A stretch of 64,000 nucleotides of DNA from an uncultured Haliea sp. GTDB taxonomy: Bacteria > Pseudomonadota > Gammaproteobacteria > Pseudomonadales > Halieaceae. The notes below the pieces were generated by a model. That model saw only the letters and a list, made by a program, of their open reading frames with translations, did not search any database and was not told where the DNA came from. The stretch covers positions 1-64,000 of the forward strand of contig CAMYIZ010000009.1 in the NCBI GenBank assembly GCA_947258585.1. The letters run 5' to 3'. Position 1 is the first letter of the stretch. Each line of letters begins with the position of its first letter. The translations under genes were made by a program, and so were the position numbers. This document shows, in pieces, positions 1-9,668 of this stretch.

Positions 1-388
1 CCCCCCCCGCCCCCCGCCCCCCACCCCCCCCAACCGCCACACCCACTCCACCCCACCCACGAACCACAGGCCACCGCCGCCGGCACCCGTGGCTGCTGCA
101 CCCGCGGCCGCTGCAGCGGCGGCGCCCGCCGCGGCAAGCGCGCCAGTGAGCAGCGGCAAGGTCATCACCTCCCCCATGGTGGGCACCTTCTATCGCTCGC
201 CCTCACCAACCTCTCCCTCGTTCGTGGAAGTAGGCCAAACCGTCAAGGTCGGCGATGTCCTCTGTATCGTCGAAGCGATGAAGATGATGAACCAGATCGA
301 GGCCGACAAGGCCGGTACCATTGAGGCCATCCTGGTCGACAACGGCGAGCCGGTGGAATTCGAGCAGCCCCTGTTCTCCATCGTCTGA
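1..388 (+). CDS. accB: Biotin carboxyl carrier protein of acetyl-CoA carboxylase (5' partial)
   Basis: This is the biotin carrier subunit of acetyl-CoA carboxylase, which carries CO2 from AccC to the carboxyltransferase in fatty-acid synthesis. The visible part has an Ala/Pro-rich linker followed by a biotinyl domain of about 75 residues. The EAMKMMNQ motif marks the biotinylated lysine, encoded at 281-283. The N-terminal domain is missing. The frame is open to the window edge, where the sequence is almost pure C and would read as a poly-proline linker or may be poor sequence. No genuine start codon can be assigned; the GTG at 89 lies inside the linker. accC follows 43 bases downstream, the usual accBC operon. 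Confidence 0.9.
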   Translation, partial: PPRPPPPTPPNRHTHSTPPTNHRPPPPAPVAAAPAAAAAAAPAAASAPVSSGKVITSPMVGTFYRSPSPTSPSFVEVGQTVKVGDVLCIVEAMKMMNQIEADKAGTIEAILVDNGEPVEFEQPLFSIV

Positions 389-431
389 CACAGCCCCCGG
401 CGCCCGTGCGCCGCAAGCAGAGGAATACACC

Positions 432-1784
432 ATGGCCAAGCTGGAAAAGGTACTCATCGCCAATCGCGGTGAGATCGCCCTGCGCATTCTCCGGGCCTGC
501 AAGGAGCTGGGCATCAGGACCGTGGCCGTCCACTCCAAGGCCGACCGGGAATTGATGCACGTCCGCCTCGCCGACGAGTCGGTCTGTATCGGTCCGGCGT
601 CGTCCACCGCCAGTTACCTCAATATACCCGCCATCATCAGCGCCGCGGAGATCACCAATGCGACCGCTATTCACCCGGGGTACGGGTTTCTCGCGGAGAA
701 CGCCGATTTTGCCGAGCAAGTGGAAAAGAGCGGCTTCATTTTTATCGGTCCGCGAGCAGACACTATCCGCCTGATGGGCGACAAGGTCTCCGCCATCGAG
801 GCGATGAAAAAAGCCGGGGTGCCCACGGTCCCCGGCTCAGACGGCCCGCTGACCGATGACGCCGAGCGCACCCTGGAGGTGGCCCGTCGCATCGGTTACC
901 CGGTGATCGTCAAGGCCGCCGCCGGCGGTGGCGGCCGCGGTATGCGGGTGGTTCACAACGAGGCCGCCCTGTTGAACTCCGTGCAGCTCACCCAGGCCGA
1001 AGCCGGCGCGGCATTCGGCTCCAGTGTGGTTTACCTGGAGAAATTCCTGCAGAAGCCGCGCCATGTGGAGGTGCAGGTCATCGCCGATGGCCAGGGCCAT
1101 GCCATCCACCTTGGCGACCGCGACTGCTCCCTCCAGCGCCGACACCAGAAGGTGCTGGAAGAGGCCCCGGCGCCGGGGGTGGACGAGCACCTGCGGGCCC
1201 AGGTCGCGGAAGCCTGTGTCGCCGCCTGTATCGAGATCGGCTACCGCGGTGCCGGCACATTCGAATTCCTGTACGAGGACGGCGGCTTCTACTTCATTGA
1301 GATGAATACCCGGGTCCAGGTGGAGCACCCGGTCACCGAGATGATTACCGGTATCGACATCGTCCGCGAGCAGCTGCGCATCGCCAGCGGCATGCCCCTG
1401 TCCGTGCGCCAGGAGGATGTGGTGTTTCGGGGTCATGCCTTCGAGTGCCGTATCAATGCCGAGGACCACCAGACCTTCATGCCCTCCCCGGGCAAGGTAA
1501 CGACCTTCCACGCCCCGGGCGGACCGGGGATCCGGGTCGACTCGCATCTCTATGACGGCTACACGGTGCCACCGTTCTACGACTCCCTGATTGCCAAGGT
1601 CATCAGCTACGGCGAGACCCGCGAAGGCGCCCTGGCGAGAATGCGCCAGGCCCTCGACGAACTGGTCATTGAGGGTATCCGCACCAACACCGCACTGCAC
1701 CGTGAACTGGTCCGGGACCGCTCCTTCCAGGCTGGCGGAGTCAGCATTCACTATCTTGAAGGCAAGCTGGAAGACTGGGCCTAG
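432..1784 (+). CDS. accC: Acetyl-CoA carboxylase, biotin carboxylase subunit
   Basis: ATP-dependent carboxylation of the biotin on AccB, the first half-reaction of malonyl-CoA formation. The 450 residues match the usual AccC length. The N-terminus [17 protein letters not shown] is typical. The ATP-grasp glycine-rich loop ([10 protein letters not shown], about residue 160), the [11 protein letters not shown] segment and the [11 protein letters not shown] metal/bicarbonate site (about residue 288) are all present. The ATG at 432 is preceded by AGAGGAA at good spacing. An open frame extends upstream into accB but lacks family similarity. The last base of the stop codon is shared with the prmA start, so the two are probably translationally coupled. 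Confidence 0.98.
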   Translation: MAKLEKVLIANRGEIALRILRACKELGIRTVAVHSKADRELMHVRLADESVCIGPASSTASYLNIPAIISAAEITNATAIHPGYGFLAENADFAEQVEKSGFIFIGPRADTIRLMGDKVSAIEAMKKAGVPTVPGSDGPLTDDAERTLEVARRIGYPVIVKAAAGGGGRGMRVVHNEAALLNSVQLTQAEAGAAFGSSVVYLEKFLQKPRHVEVQVIADGQGHAIHLGDRDCSLQRRHQKVLEEAPAPGVDEHLRAQVAEACVAACIEIGYRGAGTFEFLYEDGGFYFIEMNTRVQVEHPVTEMITGIDIVREQLRIASGMPLSVRQEDVVFRGHAFECRINAEDHQTFMPSPGKVTTFHAPGGPGIRVDSHLYDGYTVPPFYDSLIAKVISYGETREGALARMRQALDELVIEGIRTNTALHRELVRDRSFQAGGVSIHYLEGKLEDWA

Positions 1785-2671
1785 TGAGCTGGCTGCAACT
1801 CCGGCTGGACACCGCTCCAGATCAGGTCGCGGCACTGGAGGAGCTCATGCTGGCCACCGGCGCCGTGGCGGTGACCATGGAGGACAATGCCGACCAGCCG
1901 GTACTGGAACCGGGCGTCGGCGAGACGCCTCTCTGGCCCCAGACCCGCCTTACGGGTCTCTACCCGGCAGATACGGAGATGAGCGGGGTGCTGGCGCAGT
2001 TTCCCGCGGAGCTGCTCGCAAGTTGCAACCAGCGGGTGGAAATACTGGAGGACAAGGACTGGGAGCGGGAGTGGATCTCCCACTACCGGCCCATGCGTTT
2101 CGGCCAACGGCTCTGGGTCTGTCCCAGCTGGCTGGAGCCACCCCAACCTGAAGCCGTCAATCTGCTGCTGGACCCGGGCCTCGCCTTCGGCACCGGCACC
2201 CACCCCACCACGGCCCTGTGCCTGACCCAGCTCGACGGCATGGACCTGGCTGGCTGTCGGGTAGTCGACTACGGCTGTGGTTCCGGCATCCTCGCAGTGG
2301 CGGCGCTGAAACTGGGCGCCGTCAGCGCCCTGGCGGTGGACAACGACCCCCAGGCCCTGGTCGCCAGCCGCGACAACTGTCGCCGCAACCATATTTCCGA
2401 GAGCGCCCTCGAGGTCGCACTGCCCGGGGCGGAAGCTACGGGTCAGTGGCGACAGCAGGCGGACCTGGTGGTCGCCAACATCCTGGCGGGACCCCTGATG
2501 GCGCTCTCCGGAACCCTGCTGGACCTGCTGAAACCGGGTGGCACCCTGATGCTGTCGGGCCTGCTGAACAGCCAGGCGGCAGAGCTCTGCGCCCACTACC
2601 GGGACCGCCTCGAAATTACCGTGGTCGGGGAGCGCGACGACTGGGTCTGCCTCCGCGGCACGCTTTCCTGA
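1784..2671 (+). CDS. prmA: Ribosomal protein L11 methyltransferase
   Basis: SAM-dependent trimethylation of ribosomal protein L11. The 295-residue length is typical. The N-terminal substrate-recognition domain is followed by a Rossmann methyltransferase domain with DYGCGSGILAVAA as SAM motif I (about residue 163) and NILAGPL as the NxxxGPL-type motif IV (about residue 230). The GFGTGTHPTT-like segment (AFGTGTHPTT) typical of PrmA precedes motif I. It starts with GTG, sharing one base with the accC stop. accC-prmA adjacency is common in gammaproteobacteria. Confidence 0.96.
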   Translation: MSWLQLRLDTAPDQVAALEELMLATGAVAVTMEDNADQPVLEPGVGETPLWPQTRLTGLYPADTEMSGVLAQFPAELLASCNQRVEILEDKDWEREWISHYRPMRFGQRLWVCPSWLEPPQPEAVNLLLDPGLAFGTGTHPTTALCLTQLDGMDLAGCRVVDYGCGSGILAVAALKLGAVSALAVDNDPQALVASRDNCRRNHISESALEVALPGAEATGQWRQQADLVVANILAGPLMALSGTLLDLLKPGGTLMLSGLLNSQAAELCAHYRDRLEITVVGERDDWVCLRGTLS

Positions 2672-2716
2672 ACAGCCTGCGCATGCAACCGGTTGGCGAT
2701 TTTTTAGCCACTGCGC

Positions 2717-2745
2717 TTTAACCCCGGGGAGCGGTCGAGTATCAT
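2717..2745 (+). promoter_or_regulatory. Probable sigma-70 promoter of dusB-fis
   Basis: A -10-like TATCAT at 2740-2745 lies 17 bases downstream of a weak -35-like TTTAAC at 2717-2722, in the short gap between prmA and dusB. A start of transcription near 2752 would leave a leader of about 30 bases before the ATG at 2783. The GTG at 2756 would then be almost leaderless. In enterics dusB-fis is driven by a strongly growth-regulated promoter just upstream; whether this one behaves the same way is inference. Confidence 0.42.
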
Positions 2746-2782
2746 ACGCGACCTCGTGAAATCACCGCCAGATGCTCTCGCA

Positions 2783-3769
2783 ATGCTGCAGATCGGGCCT
2801 TACAAGCTGTCCAACCCCGTGGCCCTTGCGCCCATGGCGGGCGTAACGGACCTGCCGTTCCGGCAGCTCTGCGCCCGACTGGGGGCTGGCCTGGTGGTTT
2901 CGGAAATGGTCAACGCCAACCCGCGCCTGCGCGACACCGCCAAGACCCTGCTGCGCACCCGCCACGACGCGGAAATCGAACCCCGTTCGGTGCAGATCGC
3001 CGGCAATGACCCCCTGCAGATGGCGGAGGCTGCCCGCTACAACGTCGCGCTCGGAGCCCAGATCATCGACATCAACATGGGCTGCCCGGCGAAGAAGGTG
3101 TGCCGCAAGGCTGCGGGCTCCGCGCTGCTGGCGGATGAGGCGCTGGTCCGGTCCATCCTCGAGACGGTCGTGGCCGCGGTACCGGTTCCCGTCACCCTGA
3201 AAATCCGCACCGGCCCGGCGCCGTCGAACCGCAATGGCGTCACCATTGCCCGCATCGCCGAGGACGCCGGCATTGCCGCCCTGGCAGTGCACGGTCGCAC
3301 CCGCGCCTGCGCCTTCCGCGGCGAGGTTGAATACGACACCATCGCGGCCATTGTCGCCGCCACGGCGTTCCCGGTATTTGCCAATGGCGATATCGACTCG
3401 GCGGAAAAGGCGGAGGCTGTCATGCGCCACACCGGGGCCGCCGGCGTCATGGTGGGCCGAGCCGCCCAGGGCCGCCCCTGGCTCTGCGGCCAGATCGCCA
3501 CCCGGCTGGCAGCCGGGGCCACGCCCCCCGAGCCGCCGCTCGAAGCGCAGCTGGCACTTCTGCATACCCATGTCAGCGCCCTGCACGACTTTTACGGCGA
3601 CTTCATGGGTACACGTATCGCCCGCAAGCACGTCGGCTGGTTCCTGCACCATCACCCCCGGCTCGGGGCGTACCGGCAGGATTTCAATACCCTCACCGAA
3701 GGCTGTGCGCAACTGCGCATGATTGAACAATTCAAGCTGCGCGACGGCGCAAAGGACCTTGCCGCATGA
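2783..3769 (+). CDS. dusB: tRNA-dihydrouridine synthase B
   Basis: FMN-dependent reduction of uridine to dihydrouridine in tRNA. A TIM-barrel enzyme of about 328 residues with the APMAGVTDLPFR start of the barrel, the INMGCPAKKVC motif containing the catalytic cysteine (about residue 100), VHGRTR and the GVMVGRAAQGRPW phosphate-binding region. I prefer the ATG at 2783 because MLQIGPYKLSNPVALAPMAG aligns with the N-terminus of the family and sits sensibly after the promoter. A GTG at 2756 would add nine residues. Its ATGA junction with fis reproduces the dusB-fis operon of gammaproteobacteria. Confidence 0.95.
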   Translation: MLQIGPYKLSNPVALAPMAGVTDLPFRQLCARLGAGLVVSEMVNANPRLRDTAKTLLRTRHDAEIEPRSVQIAGNDPLQMAEAARYNVALGAQIIDINMGCPAKKVCRKAAGSALLADEALVRSILETVVAAVPVPVTLKIRTGPAPSNRNGVTIARIAEDAGIAALAVHGRTRACAFRGEVEYDTIAAIVAATAFPVFANGDIDSAEKAEAVMRHTGAAGVMVGRAAQGRPWLCGQIATRLAAGATPPEPPLEAQLALLHTHVSALHDFYGDFMGTRIARKHVGWFLHHHPRLGAYRQDFNTLTEGCAQLRMIEQFKLRDGAKDLAA

Positions 3770-4083
3770 CCGGGCCAGAGACACAACGACAACAAGCAAC
3801 CGTTACCGCAATCAATACCGACGATGGCAACTCCGGACCCGTGACCAGCCCCCTGCATGATGCGGTTACCCTCGCTGTGCGCAACTACCTCGATGAGCTG
3901 GACGACCAGATCACCACCGGCTTCTATGACCTGGTGCTCTCTCAGGTGGAAGCACCGCTGCTGCGGGAAGTCATGCAACACACCCGCAACAACCAGACCC
4001 GCGCCTCGCACATGCTGGGACTCAACCGCGGCACCCTGCGCAAGAAACTCAAGCAATACAACCTCATCTCCGACAAAAGCTGA
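3766..4083 (+). CDS. fis: DNA-binding protein Fis
   Basis: Nucleoid-associated DNA-bending protein that activates stable-RNA promoters during fast growth. The 105 residues show the Fis core: dimerisation helices ([35 protein letters not shown]) followed by the C-terminal helix-turn-helix [20 protein letters not shown]. The N-terminal 30 residues are poorly conserved and somewhat longer than in enterics. It overlaps dusB by four bases (ATGA), so both are made from one message. Confidence 0.96.
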   Translation: MTGPETQRQQATVTAINTDDGNSGPVTSPLHDAVTLAVRNYLDELDDQITTGFYDLVLSQVEAPLLREVMQHTRNNQTRASHMLGLNRGTLRKKLKQYNLISDKS

Positions 4084-4100
4084 CAGGCAACCTCAAACCC

Positions 4101-5675
4101 ATGACTGAATCCCACCCCGTAACCGTCAAGCGCGCGCTGCTCAGCGTCTCCGATAAAACCGGCATCGTGGCCTTCGCCTCCGCCCTGCGGGACCTGGGCG
4201 TGGAGCTGCTGTCCACCGGCGGCACCTATCGCCTGCTGCAGGACAGCGGCCTGGATGTCACCGAGGTGGCAGACTACACCGGCTTCCCGGAGATGATGGA
4301 CGGCCGGGTCAAGACCCTGCACCCGAAAGTGCACGGCGGCATCCTCGCCCGCCGTGGCCAGGACGACGCGGTCATGGCCGAGCACGGAATCGCAGCCATC
4401 GACATGGTCGTGGTCAACCTCTACCCCTTCGCGGCGACGGTGGCAAAAGCTGACTGCACGCTGGAGGATGCCATCGAGAACATCGACATTGGCGGCCCAA
4501 CCATGGTCCGGGCCGCCGCCAAGAACCACCGCTGGGTCAACATCGTGGTCAATGCCAGCGACTACGAGGGCATCATTGAGGAAATGCGCGCTAACCATGG
4601 CGCCACAACGCTGGCGACCCGCTTCAATCTGGCGATCAGGGCCTACGAACACACCGCGGCCTACGATGGAGCCATCGCCAATCACTTTGGCGGGCTGGTG
4701 CCCGGCGGCTCCGCGGCCTTTCCCCGCACCTTCAACACCCAGTTCCACAAGGTGCAGGAAATGCGCTACGGCGAAAACCCCCACCAGCAGGCAGCATTTT
4801 ATATCGAGGCGCAGCCCGCCGAGGCGGGTATCGCCACGGCGCGCCAGCTGCAGGGCAAGGAACTTTCCTACAACAATGTCGCCGATACCGACGCCGCGCT
4901 GGAATGCGTGAAGAATTTTGCCGAGCCGGCCTGTGTCATCGTCAAGCACGCCAACCCCTGCGGCGTGGCGGTGGGCAGCAACCTGCTGGATGCCTATCAG
5001 CTCGCCTTTGCCACCGACCCCGAATCCGCGTTTGGCGGCATCATCGCCTTTAACCGGGAGCTGGACGCAGCCACCGCCCAGGCCATTGTCGAGCGCCAGT
5101 TTGTGGAAGTGATCATCGCCCCCGGCGTCAGCGACGCGGCACGCGAGGTGGTAGCCGCCAAGCAGAACGTGCGCCTGCTGGCCTGCGGCCAGTGGAACAC
5201 CAGCGTACCGGCGCTGGATTACAAGCGGGTCAATGGCGGTCTGCTGGTACAGGACCGCGACCTGGGCATGGTGACGGAGGCAGACCTGAAAGTAGTCAGT
5301 AAATTGCGTCCCAGTGACCAGCAGATGCGCGACCTGCTGTTCGCCTGGAAAGTCGCCAAGTTCGTCAAGTCCAACGCCATTGTCTACGCCAGCAACGGGC
5401 AGACAATCGGCGTCGGTGCCGGCCAGATGAGTCGGGTCAACTCCGCCCGTATTGCGGCGATCAAGGCCGAGCACGCCGGGCTCGAAGTAAAAGGCTCGGT
5501 GATGGCTTCCGACGCCTTCTTCCCCTTCCGCGATGGTATCGATAACGCCGGCAAGGCGGGGATCGCCGCGGTAATACAGCCCGGCGGCTCCATCCGCGAC
5601 GAGGAAGTCATCGCCGCGGCAGACGAGCACGGCATGGCCATGGTCTTCACCGGCATGCGCCATTTCCGCCACTGA
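4101..5675 (+). CDS. purH: Bifunctional AICAR formyltransferase / IMP cyclohydrolase
   Basis: Catalyses the last two steps of IMP synthesis. The 524 residues have an N-terminal cyclohydrolase domain ([36 protein letters not shown]) and a C-terminal formyltransferase domain containing the KHANPCGVA catalytic Lys-His (about residue 277). The C-terminus contains [17 protein letters not shown], typical of the family. It begins 17 bases after fis and is followed after 16 bases by purD, the usual purHD pair. Confidence 0.97.
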   Translation: MTESHPVTVKRALLSVSDKTGIVAFASALRDLGVELLSTGGTYRLLQDSGLDVTEVADYTGFPEMMDGRVKTLHPKVHGGILARRGQDDAVMAEHGIAAIDMVVVNLYPFAATVAKADCTLEDAIENIDIGGPTMVRAAAKNHRWVNIVVNASDYEGIIEEMRANHGATTLATRFNLAIRAYEHTAAYDGAIANHFGGLVPGGSAAFPRTFNTQFHKVQEMRYGENPHQQAAFYIEAQPAEAGIATARQLQGKELSYNNVADTDAALECVKNFAEPACVIVKHANPCGVAVGSNLLDAYQLAFATDPESAFGGIIAFNRELDAATAQAIVERQFVEVIIAPGVSDAAREVVAAKQNVRLLACGQWNTSVPALDYKRVNGGLLVQDRDLGMVTEADLKVVSKLRPSDQQMRDLLFAWKVAKFVKSNAIVYASNGQTIGVGAGQMSRVNSARIAAIKAEHAGLEVKGSVMASDAFFPFRDGIDNAGKAGIAAVIQPGGSIRDEEVIAAADEHGMAMVFTGMRHFRH

Positions 5676-5691
5676 GCCCGGGAGCAACACC

Positions 5692-6975
5692 ATGAAAGTA
5701 CTGATCATCGGCAGCGGCGGCCGCGAGCACGCCCTGGCCTGGAAAGCGGCCCAGGCCGCGGGCGTAGAGCAGGTCTATGTAGCGCCAGGCAATGCCGGCA
5801 CCGCCACTGAGCAGGGGGTGGGGAATGTCGCCATCGACACCCTGGATTTCCCCGGCCTGGCGGCGTTCGCCCAGGCGCAGGGCGTCAGCCTGACCATTGT
5901 CGGCCCCGAAGCACCACTGGTCGAGGGCGTGGTGGACTACTTCAGTGAACGCGGGCTGCGCTGCTTTGGCCCACGCCGGGGTGCTGCCCAGCTGGAGGGC
6001 TCCAAGGCCTTCACCAAGGATTTCCTGGCCAGGCACCACATTCCCACCGGTGCCTACGCCAACTTTACCGAACTCGAGCCCGCGCTCGCCTACCTGCGGG
6101 CCCAGGGCGCGCCCATCGTGGTCAAGGCCGATGGCCTCGCTGCGGGCAAGGGCGTGATCGTCGCCGAGACCCTGGAACAGGCGGAGGCCGCGGTCACCGA
6201 CATGCTGGCGGGAAACGCCTTCGGCGACGCCGGCTGCCGGGTGGTGATCGAAGAGTTTCTCGAAGGCGAAGAGGCAAGCTTCATTGTCATGGTGGACGGC
6301 GAACACGTGCTGCCCATGGCGACTAGCCAGGATCACAAGCGTATCGGCGAGGGCGACACCGGGCCCAACACCGGCGGCATGGGGGCCTACTCACCGGCCC
6401 CGGTGGTCACCGATGCGGTGTATCAACGGGTCATGGACGAGGTGATCCTGCCCACGGTGCGCGGCATGGCGGCCGAAGGCAACGCCTATACCGGCTTCCT
6501 GTACGCGGGGCTGATGATCTCGGCCCGGGGCGAGCCGAAGGTGATCGAGTACAACTGCCGGTTCGGCGACCCGGAGACCCAGCCCATCATGATGCGCCTG
6601 CAATCGGACCTGGTCGCGCTGTGCAACGCCGCGCTGGACGCCAGGCTGGACCAGGTCAGTGCCGACTGGGACTCGCGCTGCGCCATCGGCGTGGTGCTGG
6701 CCGCGGGCGGTTATCCGGGCGAGTACGGCAAGGGATTCCCCATCCACGGCCTGGACGCAGCCCTGCCGCAAGGGGTGAAGGTTTTCCACGCTGGCACCGC
6801 ACTGGCGGACGGGAATATCGTGACCAGCGGCGGCCGGGTACTCTGCGTCACTGCGCTGGGCACTGACATCGCCAGCGCACAGCAAAGCTGCTACCAGGCC
6901 GCGGGGCAGATCAGCTGGGACGGAATGACCCTGCGCCGGGACATTGGTTGGCGCGCGCTGGCGCGCTATAGTTAG
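5692..6975 (+). CDS. purD: Phosphoribosylamine-glycine ligase (GAR synthetase)
   Basis: ATP-dependent joining of glycine to phosphoribosylamine, the second step of purine synthesis. The 427 residues begin with the [16 protein letters not shown] phosphate-binding loop. The ATP-grasp core has [14 protein letters not shown] (about residue 145), and the metal-binding end is [11 protein letters not shown] (about residue 285). ATG at 5692 is preceded by GGGAGCAAC. Forms an operon with purH. Its last codons contain a promoter-like sequence for coq7. Confidence 0.97.
   Translation: MKVLIIGSGGREHALAWKAAQAAGVEQVYVAPGNAGTATEQGVGNVAIDTLDFPGLAAFAQAQGVSLTIVGPEAPLVEGVVDYFSERGLRCFGPRRGAAQLEGSKAFTKDFLARHHIPTGAYANFTELEPALAYLRAQGAPIVVKADGLAAGKGVIVAETLEQAEAAVTDMLAGNAFGDAGCRVVIEEFLEGEEASFIVMVDGEHVLPMATSQDHKRIGEGDTGPNTGGMGAYSPAPVVTDAVYQRVMDEVILPTVRGMAAEGNAYTGFLYAGLMISARGEPKVIEYNCRFGDPETQPIMMRLQSDLVALCNAALDARLDQVSADWDSRCAIGVVLAAGGYPGEYGKGFPIHGLDAALPQGVKVFHAGTALADGNIVTSGGRVLCVTALGTDIASAQQSCYQAAGQISWDGMTLRRDIGWRALARYS
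6944..6972 (+). promoter_or_regulatory. Probable promoter of coq7 inside the end of purD
   Basis: TTGGTT at 6944-6949 and TATAGT at 6967-6972 are separated by 17 bases. Transcription would begin near 6979, about 20 bases before the coq7 ATG. The spacer and surroundings carry a GCGCGC-rich dyad. The elements are good matches to sigma-70 consensus, but in high-G+C coding sequence such matches can arise by chance. Confidence 0.45.
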
Positions 6976-7000
6976 GACCAAACCGACCGTGGATCCTGTC

Positions 7001-7645
7001 ATGAGAACCCGCCAACTGACGCTGCTGGACCGCCTGCTGAGTGAAGCCGACTCCGTATTGCGCACGCTCAACAACCGCGGCCAGCCGGCCACCCGGAACT
7101 CACCGGCGGAAGGGCATCGCGACAGCAGCTTCAGCGACAGCCAGCGTCGCCACATCGCCGGCCTGATGCGGGTCAACCATACCGGCGAAGTCTGTGCCCA
7201 GGCCCTCTACCAGGGCCAGGCGCTGACCGCCAAACTGGCGGAGGTTCGCGAGGAAATGCACCAGGCAGCGCGCGAAGAGGAGGATCACCTGGCCTGGTGC
7301 GCCGAACGCCTGCGTGAACTCAACAGCCGCCCCAGTGTGCTGAATCCGGCCTGGTACGGCCTCTCCTTCCTGCTGGGCGCCGGCGCTGGCGCCGTCGGCG
7401 ACAAATGGAGCCTGGGCTTTGTCGCCGCCACCGAGGAACGCGTCTGCCGCCACCTGAAAGATCACCTCAAGCAGCTGCCTACGGACGATCGCAAATCTCA
7501 GCTGATCCTGCAGCAAATGCTGGCGGATGAAGAGCGGCACGGAGAAAACGCCCTTGCTGCGGGCGGGGCGGATCTCCCCGCCCCGGTCAAGGAGTTGATG
7601 GGCGCGGTATCGAAACTGATGACCCGCAGCAGCTACTATGTGTGA
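7001..7645 (+). CDS. coq7: Demethoxyubiquinone hydroxylase (2-polyprenyl-3-methyl-6-methoxy-benzoquinone monooxygenase)
   Basis: Di-iron hydroxylase of ubiquinone biosynthesis, found instead of UbiF in pseudomonads and relatives. The 214 residues carry the two half-sites of a ferritin-like centre: [12 protein letters not shown] with the first ligand glutamate, EEEDHLAW, and EERHGENAL near residue 182. I chose the ATG at 7001. A GTG in the purD tail would add a poorly conserved 19-residue stretch. In Pseudomonas this gene lies close to vfr and an OsmC gene, as here. Confidence 0.95.
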   Translation: MRTRQLTLLDRLLSEADSVLRTLNNRGQPATRNSPAEGHRDSSFSDSQRRHIAGLMRVNHTGEVCAQALYQGQALTAKLAEVREEMHQAAREEEDHLAWCAERLRELNSRPSVLNPAWYGLSFLLGAGAGAVGDKWSLGFVAATEERVCRHLKDHLKQLPTDDRKSQLILQQMLADEERHGENALAAGGADLPAPVKELMGAVSKLMTRSSYYV

Positions 7646-7655
7646 CCAGGGCGCC

Positions 7656-8090
7656 CTACGGGGCGAACTCGCCAAGCTCGAAACTGTGACTCATTGCCAC
7701 CCCCGCGGCACCCAGCATGATGGATGCCGAGCAGTATTTTTCCGCTGACAGCTCCACTGCCCGCTGCACCTGCTTTTCCTTCAGCTCGACACCCGTGACC
7801 ACGAAGTGCAGGTGAATTTTCGTGAATACCGCAGGCACCGCATCCGCGCGCTCGGCAGCAATCTCGACCCGGCAATCCACCACCTGCTGGCGCGACTTCT
7901 GCAGCATGCTCATCACGTCAAATGACGCACAGCCGCCCACGGACAACAGCAACATTTCCATGGGCCGAGGCCCCAGATTGCGCCCCCCGTGATCCGGCGG
8001 CCCGTCCATAACCACGCTGTGGCCACTGCCGGATTCCCCGAGGAACATGGCACCGTCCACCCACTTCACCGTCACCTGCATTGTGTTCAT
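7656..8090 (-). CDS. OsmC family protein
   Basis: A small OsmC/Ohr-fold protein, a family that includes thiol peroxidases. The 144 residues include GGRNLGPRPMEMLLLSVGGCASFDVMSML, with the conserved GGC cysteine near residue 58 and a ...VDCRVEI... strand. Only one of the two peroxidatic cysteines of true OsmC/Ohr is obvious, so peroxidase activity is uncertain. The ATG at 8090 follows TAGGGAA at close spacing; an earlier start at 8123 would run into the vfr promoter region. It is convergent with coq7 and divergent from vfr. The same OsmC-vfr pairing occurs in pseudomonads. Confidence 0.85.
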   Translation of the reverse strand: MNTMQVTVKWVDGAMFLGESGSGHSVVMDGPPDHGGRNLGPRPMEMLLLSVGGCASFDVMSMLQKSRQQVVDCRVEIAAERADAVPAVFTKIHLHFVVTGVELKEKQVQRAVELSAEKYCSASIMLGAAGVAMSHSFELGEFAP

Positions 8091-8200
8091 TTCCCTACTT
8101 GACCAGGACCGCGAGCTTAGCATAGCGGTTTGCGTTTTACTTGCTGTAAGGGTGCGGTACCATTGCTCGCCACGATTGCCGGCTGAAGGAAGAAAGCTGC

Positions 8201-8845
8201 ATGCTAAAGCCCCATATCACCAACACCATCCCCAATGTGGAAACCTTCCTCCGCCATTGCAATCGCAGGGTGTACCGCTCCAAGCACGTCATACTCGAAG
8301 AGGGAGCCGACAGCGACTTTCTCTATTTAATCCTGGATGGGTCGGTGTCGGTTCTGGTGCACGAAGAGGACCATCCGGATCACATGATGGTCGTCAGCTA
8401 CCTCAACGCGGGCGACTTCTTTGGCGAGATGAGCCTGTTCGGAGGGGCGGAGGAAGTGCGCAGCGCCATGGTGGTGGCGCGCGAGCAATGTGAGGTGGCG
8501 GAAATCTCCTACGAACGTTTCCACCAGCTCCGCAGCCAGTTCCCCGATATCCTCTTCGCCATTGCGCGGCAGATGTGCATTCGCCTGCGCCGGACCACCC
8601 GCAAACTGAAAGACCTGGCCTTCGTCGACGTCTCCGGGCGCATTGCCCACACCCTGCTGGACCTGTGCAAGCAACCGGACGCCATGACCCATCCGGACGG
8701 TATGCAGATCAAGATTACCCGCCAGGAACTGGGCAAGATTGTCGGCTGCTCCCGGGAGATGGCGGGGCGGGTGCTGAAAAACCTGGAGGAAGAAGGACTG
8801 GTGTCAGTCTCCGGCAAGACCATGGTGGTCTTCGGCACCCGCTGA
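8201..8845 (+). CDS. vfr: cAMP-activated global regulator, CRP/Vfr type
   Basis: Homologue of CRP and Pseudomonas Vfr. The N-terminal cyclic-nucleotide domain contains GDFFGEMSLF and EVRSAMVVA, which hold the Glu and Arg-Ser cAMP contacts. The RRTTRKLKDLAFVDVSGRIA hinge corresponds to the CRP C-helix. The C-terminal helix-turn-helix is almost identical to that of CRP (ITRQELGKIVGCSREMAGRV). The length of 214 residues is that of Vfr. It controls carbon use, and in Pseudomonas virulence and twitching; targets here are unknown. It is convergent with trpC, the same arrangement as in Pseudomonas. Confidence 0.94.
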   Translation: MLKPHITNTIPNVETFLRHCNRRVYRSKHVILEEGADSDFLYLILDGSVSVLVHEEDHPDHMMVVSYLNAGDFFGEMSLFGGAEEVRSAMVVAREQCEVAEISYERFHQLRSQFPDILFAIARQMCIRLRRTTRKLKDLAFVDVSGRIAHTLLDLCKQPDAMTHPDGMQIKITRQELGKIVGCSREMAGRVLKNLEEEGLVSVSGKTMVVFGTR

Positions 8846-8864
8846 GTAGCGCGGATTCAGGTTC

Positions 8865-9668
8865 TCAAGCGGGGAAAAACAGCTCTCGCAGCCGGTCGCC
8901 GGGTTCGGGGGCACGCATGAAGGCCTCGCCTACCAGAAAACTGAACACCCCGGCATCGCGCATCAGGGCCACGTCCTCCCCGGTGTGAATGCCGCTTTCC
9001 GTCACCACCACGCGATCCGCGGGAATATGGGGCAGCAGGCCGATGGTGGTCTGCAGCGATGTGTCAAAACTGTGCAGGTCGCGGTTGTTGATACCCAGCA
9101 GCGGCGTTGCCAGCTGCAGGGCGCGCTCCAGTTCGGCGCGGTCGTGCACCTCCACCAACACATCGAGCGCGTATTCAGCGGCGGCGGCGGCCAGTTCCTG
9201 CATTTGCCGGTCATCCAGCGCCGCGACAATCAACAGCACCGCATCGGCGCCGATTGCCCGGGCCTCCACTACCTGCCAGACATCAACGGTGAAATCCTTG
9301 CGCAGTACTGGCAGTTCACAGGCCGCTCGGGCCTGCTGCAGGTAGGCATTCGCGCCCTGGAAAAAATCCACGTCGGTCAGCACCGACAGGCAGGCAGCGC
9401 CACCGCGCTGGTAACTGTCCGCGATCTGCGCTGGCTGGAAATCCTCGCGGATCACGCCCCGGCTGGGCGAGGCCTTTTTCACCTCGGCAATCACCGCAGG
9501 CTGCGCCCGCGCGACCTTCTGCTGCAGGGCAGCGGCAAACCCTCGGGGAGAAGACTGCTCGCTGATGCGCGATTCCAGATCCGCCAGGGACTGCTGTGAC
9601 CTGCCCTGGGCGACCTCCTCCTGCTTGCGTTGCAGGATACGGCGCAGGATGGTTGACACCTCGCTCAT
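8865..9668 (-). CDS. trpC: Indole-3-glycerol phosphate synthase
   Basis: Ring closure of CdRP to indole-3-glycerol phosphate in tryptophan synthesis. The 267-residue TIM barrel has [15 protein letters not shown] (catalytic lysine, about residue 60), [23 protein letters not shown] and VVTESGIHT at expected intervals. Unlike enterics, it is not fused to TrpF. The ATG shares one base with the trpD stop (TGATG), so translation is probably coupled. Last gene of a trpGDC operon on the minus strand. Confidence 0.97.
   Translation of the reverse strand: MSEVSTILRRILQRKQEEVAQGRSQQSLADLESRISEQSSPRGFAAALQQKVARAQPAVIAEVKKASPSRGVIREDFQPAQIADSYQRGGAACLSVLTDVDFFQGANAYLQQARAACELPVLRKDFTVDVWQVVEARAIGADAVLLIVAALDDRQMQELAAAAAEYALDVLVEVHDRAELERALQLATPLLGINNRDLHSFDTSLQTTIGLLPHIPADRVVVTESGIHTGEDVALMRDAGVFSFLVGEAFMRAPEPGDRLRELFFPA

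Noticed and set aside
2686-2706. CAACCGGTTG palindrome followed by T-run after prmA, as a terminator
   Set aside because: The stem is only five base pairs with no room for a loop; the T-run more likely belongs to the dusB promoter region.
3942-5708. 588-codon open frame antisense to purH and fis
   Set aside because: Shadow of purH; composition-driven, no motifs.
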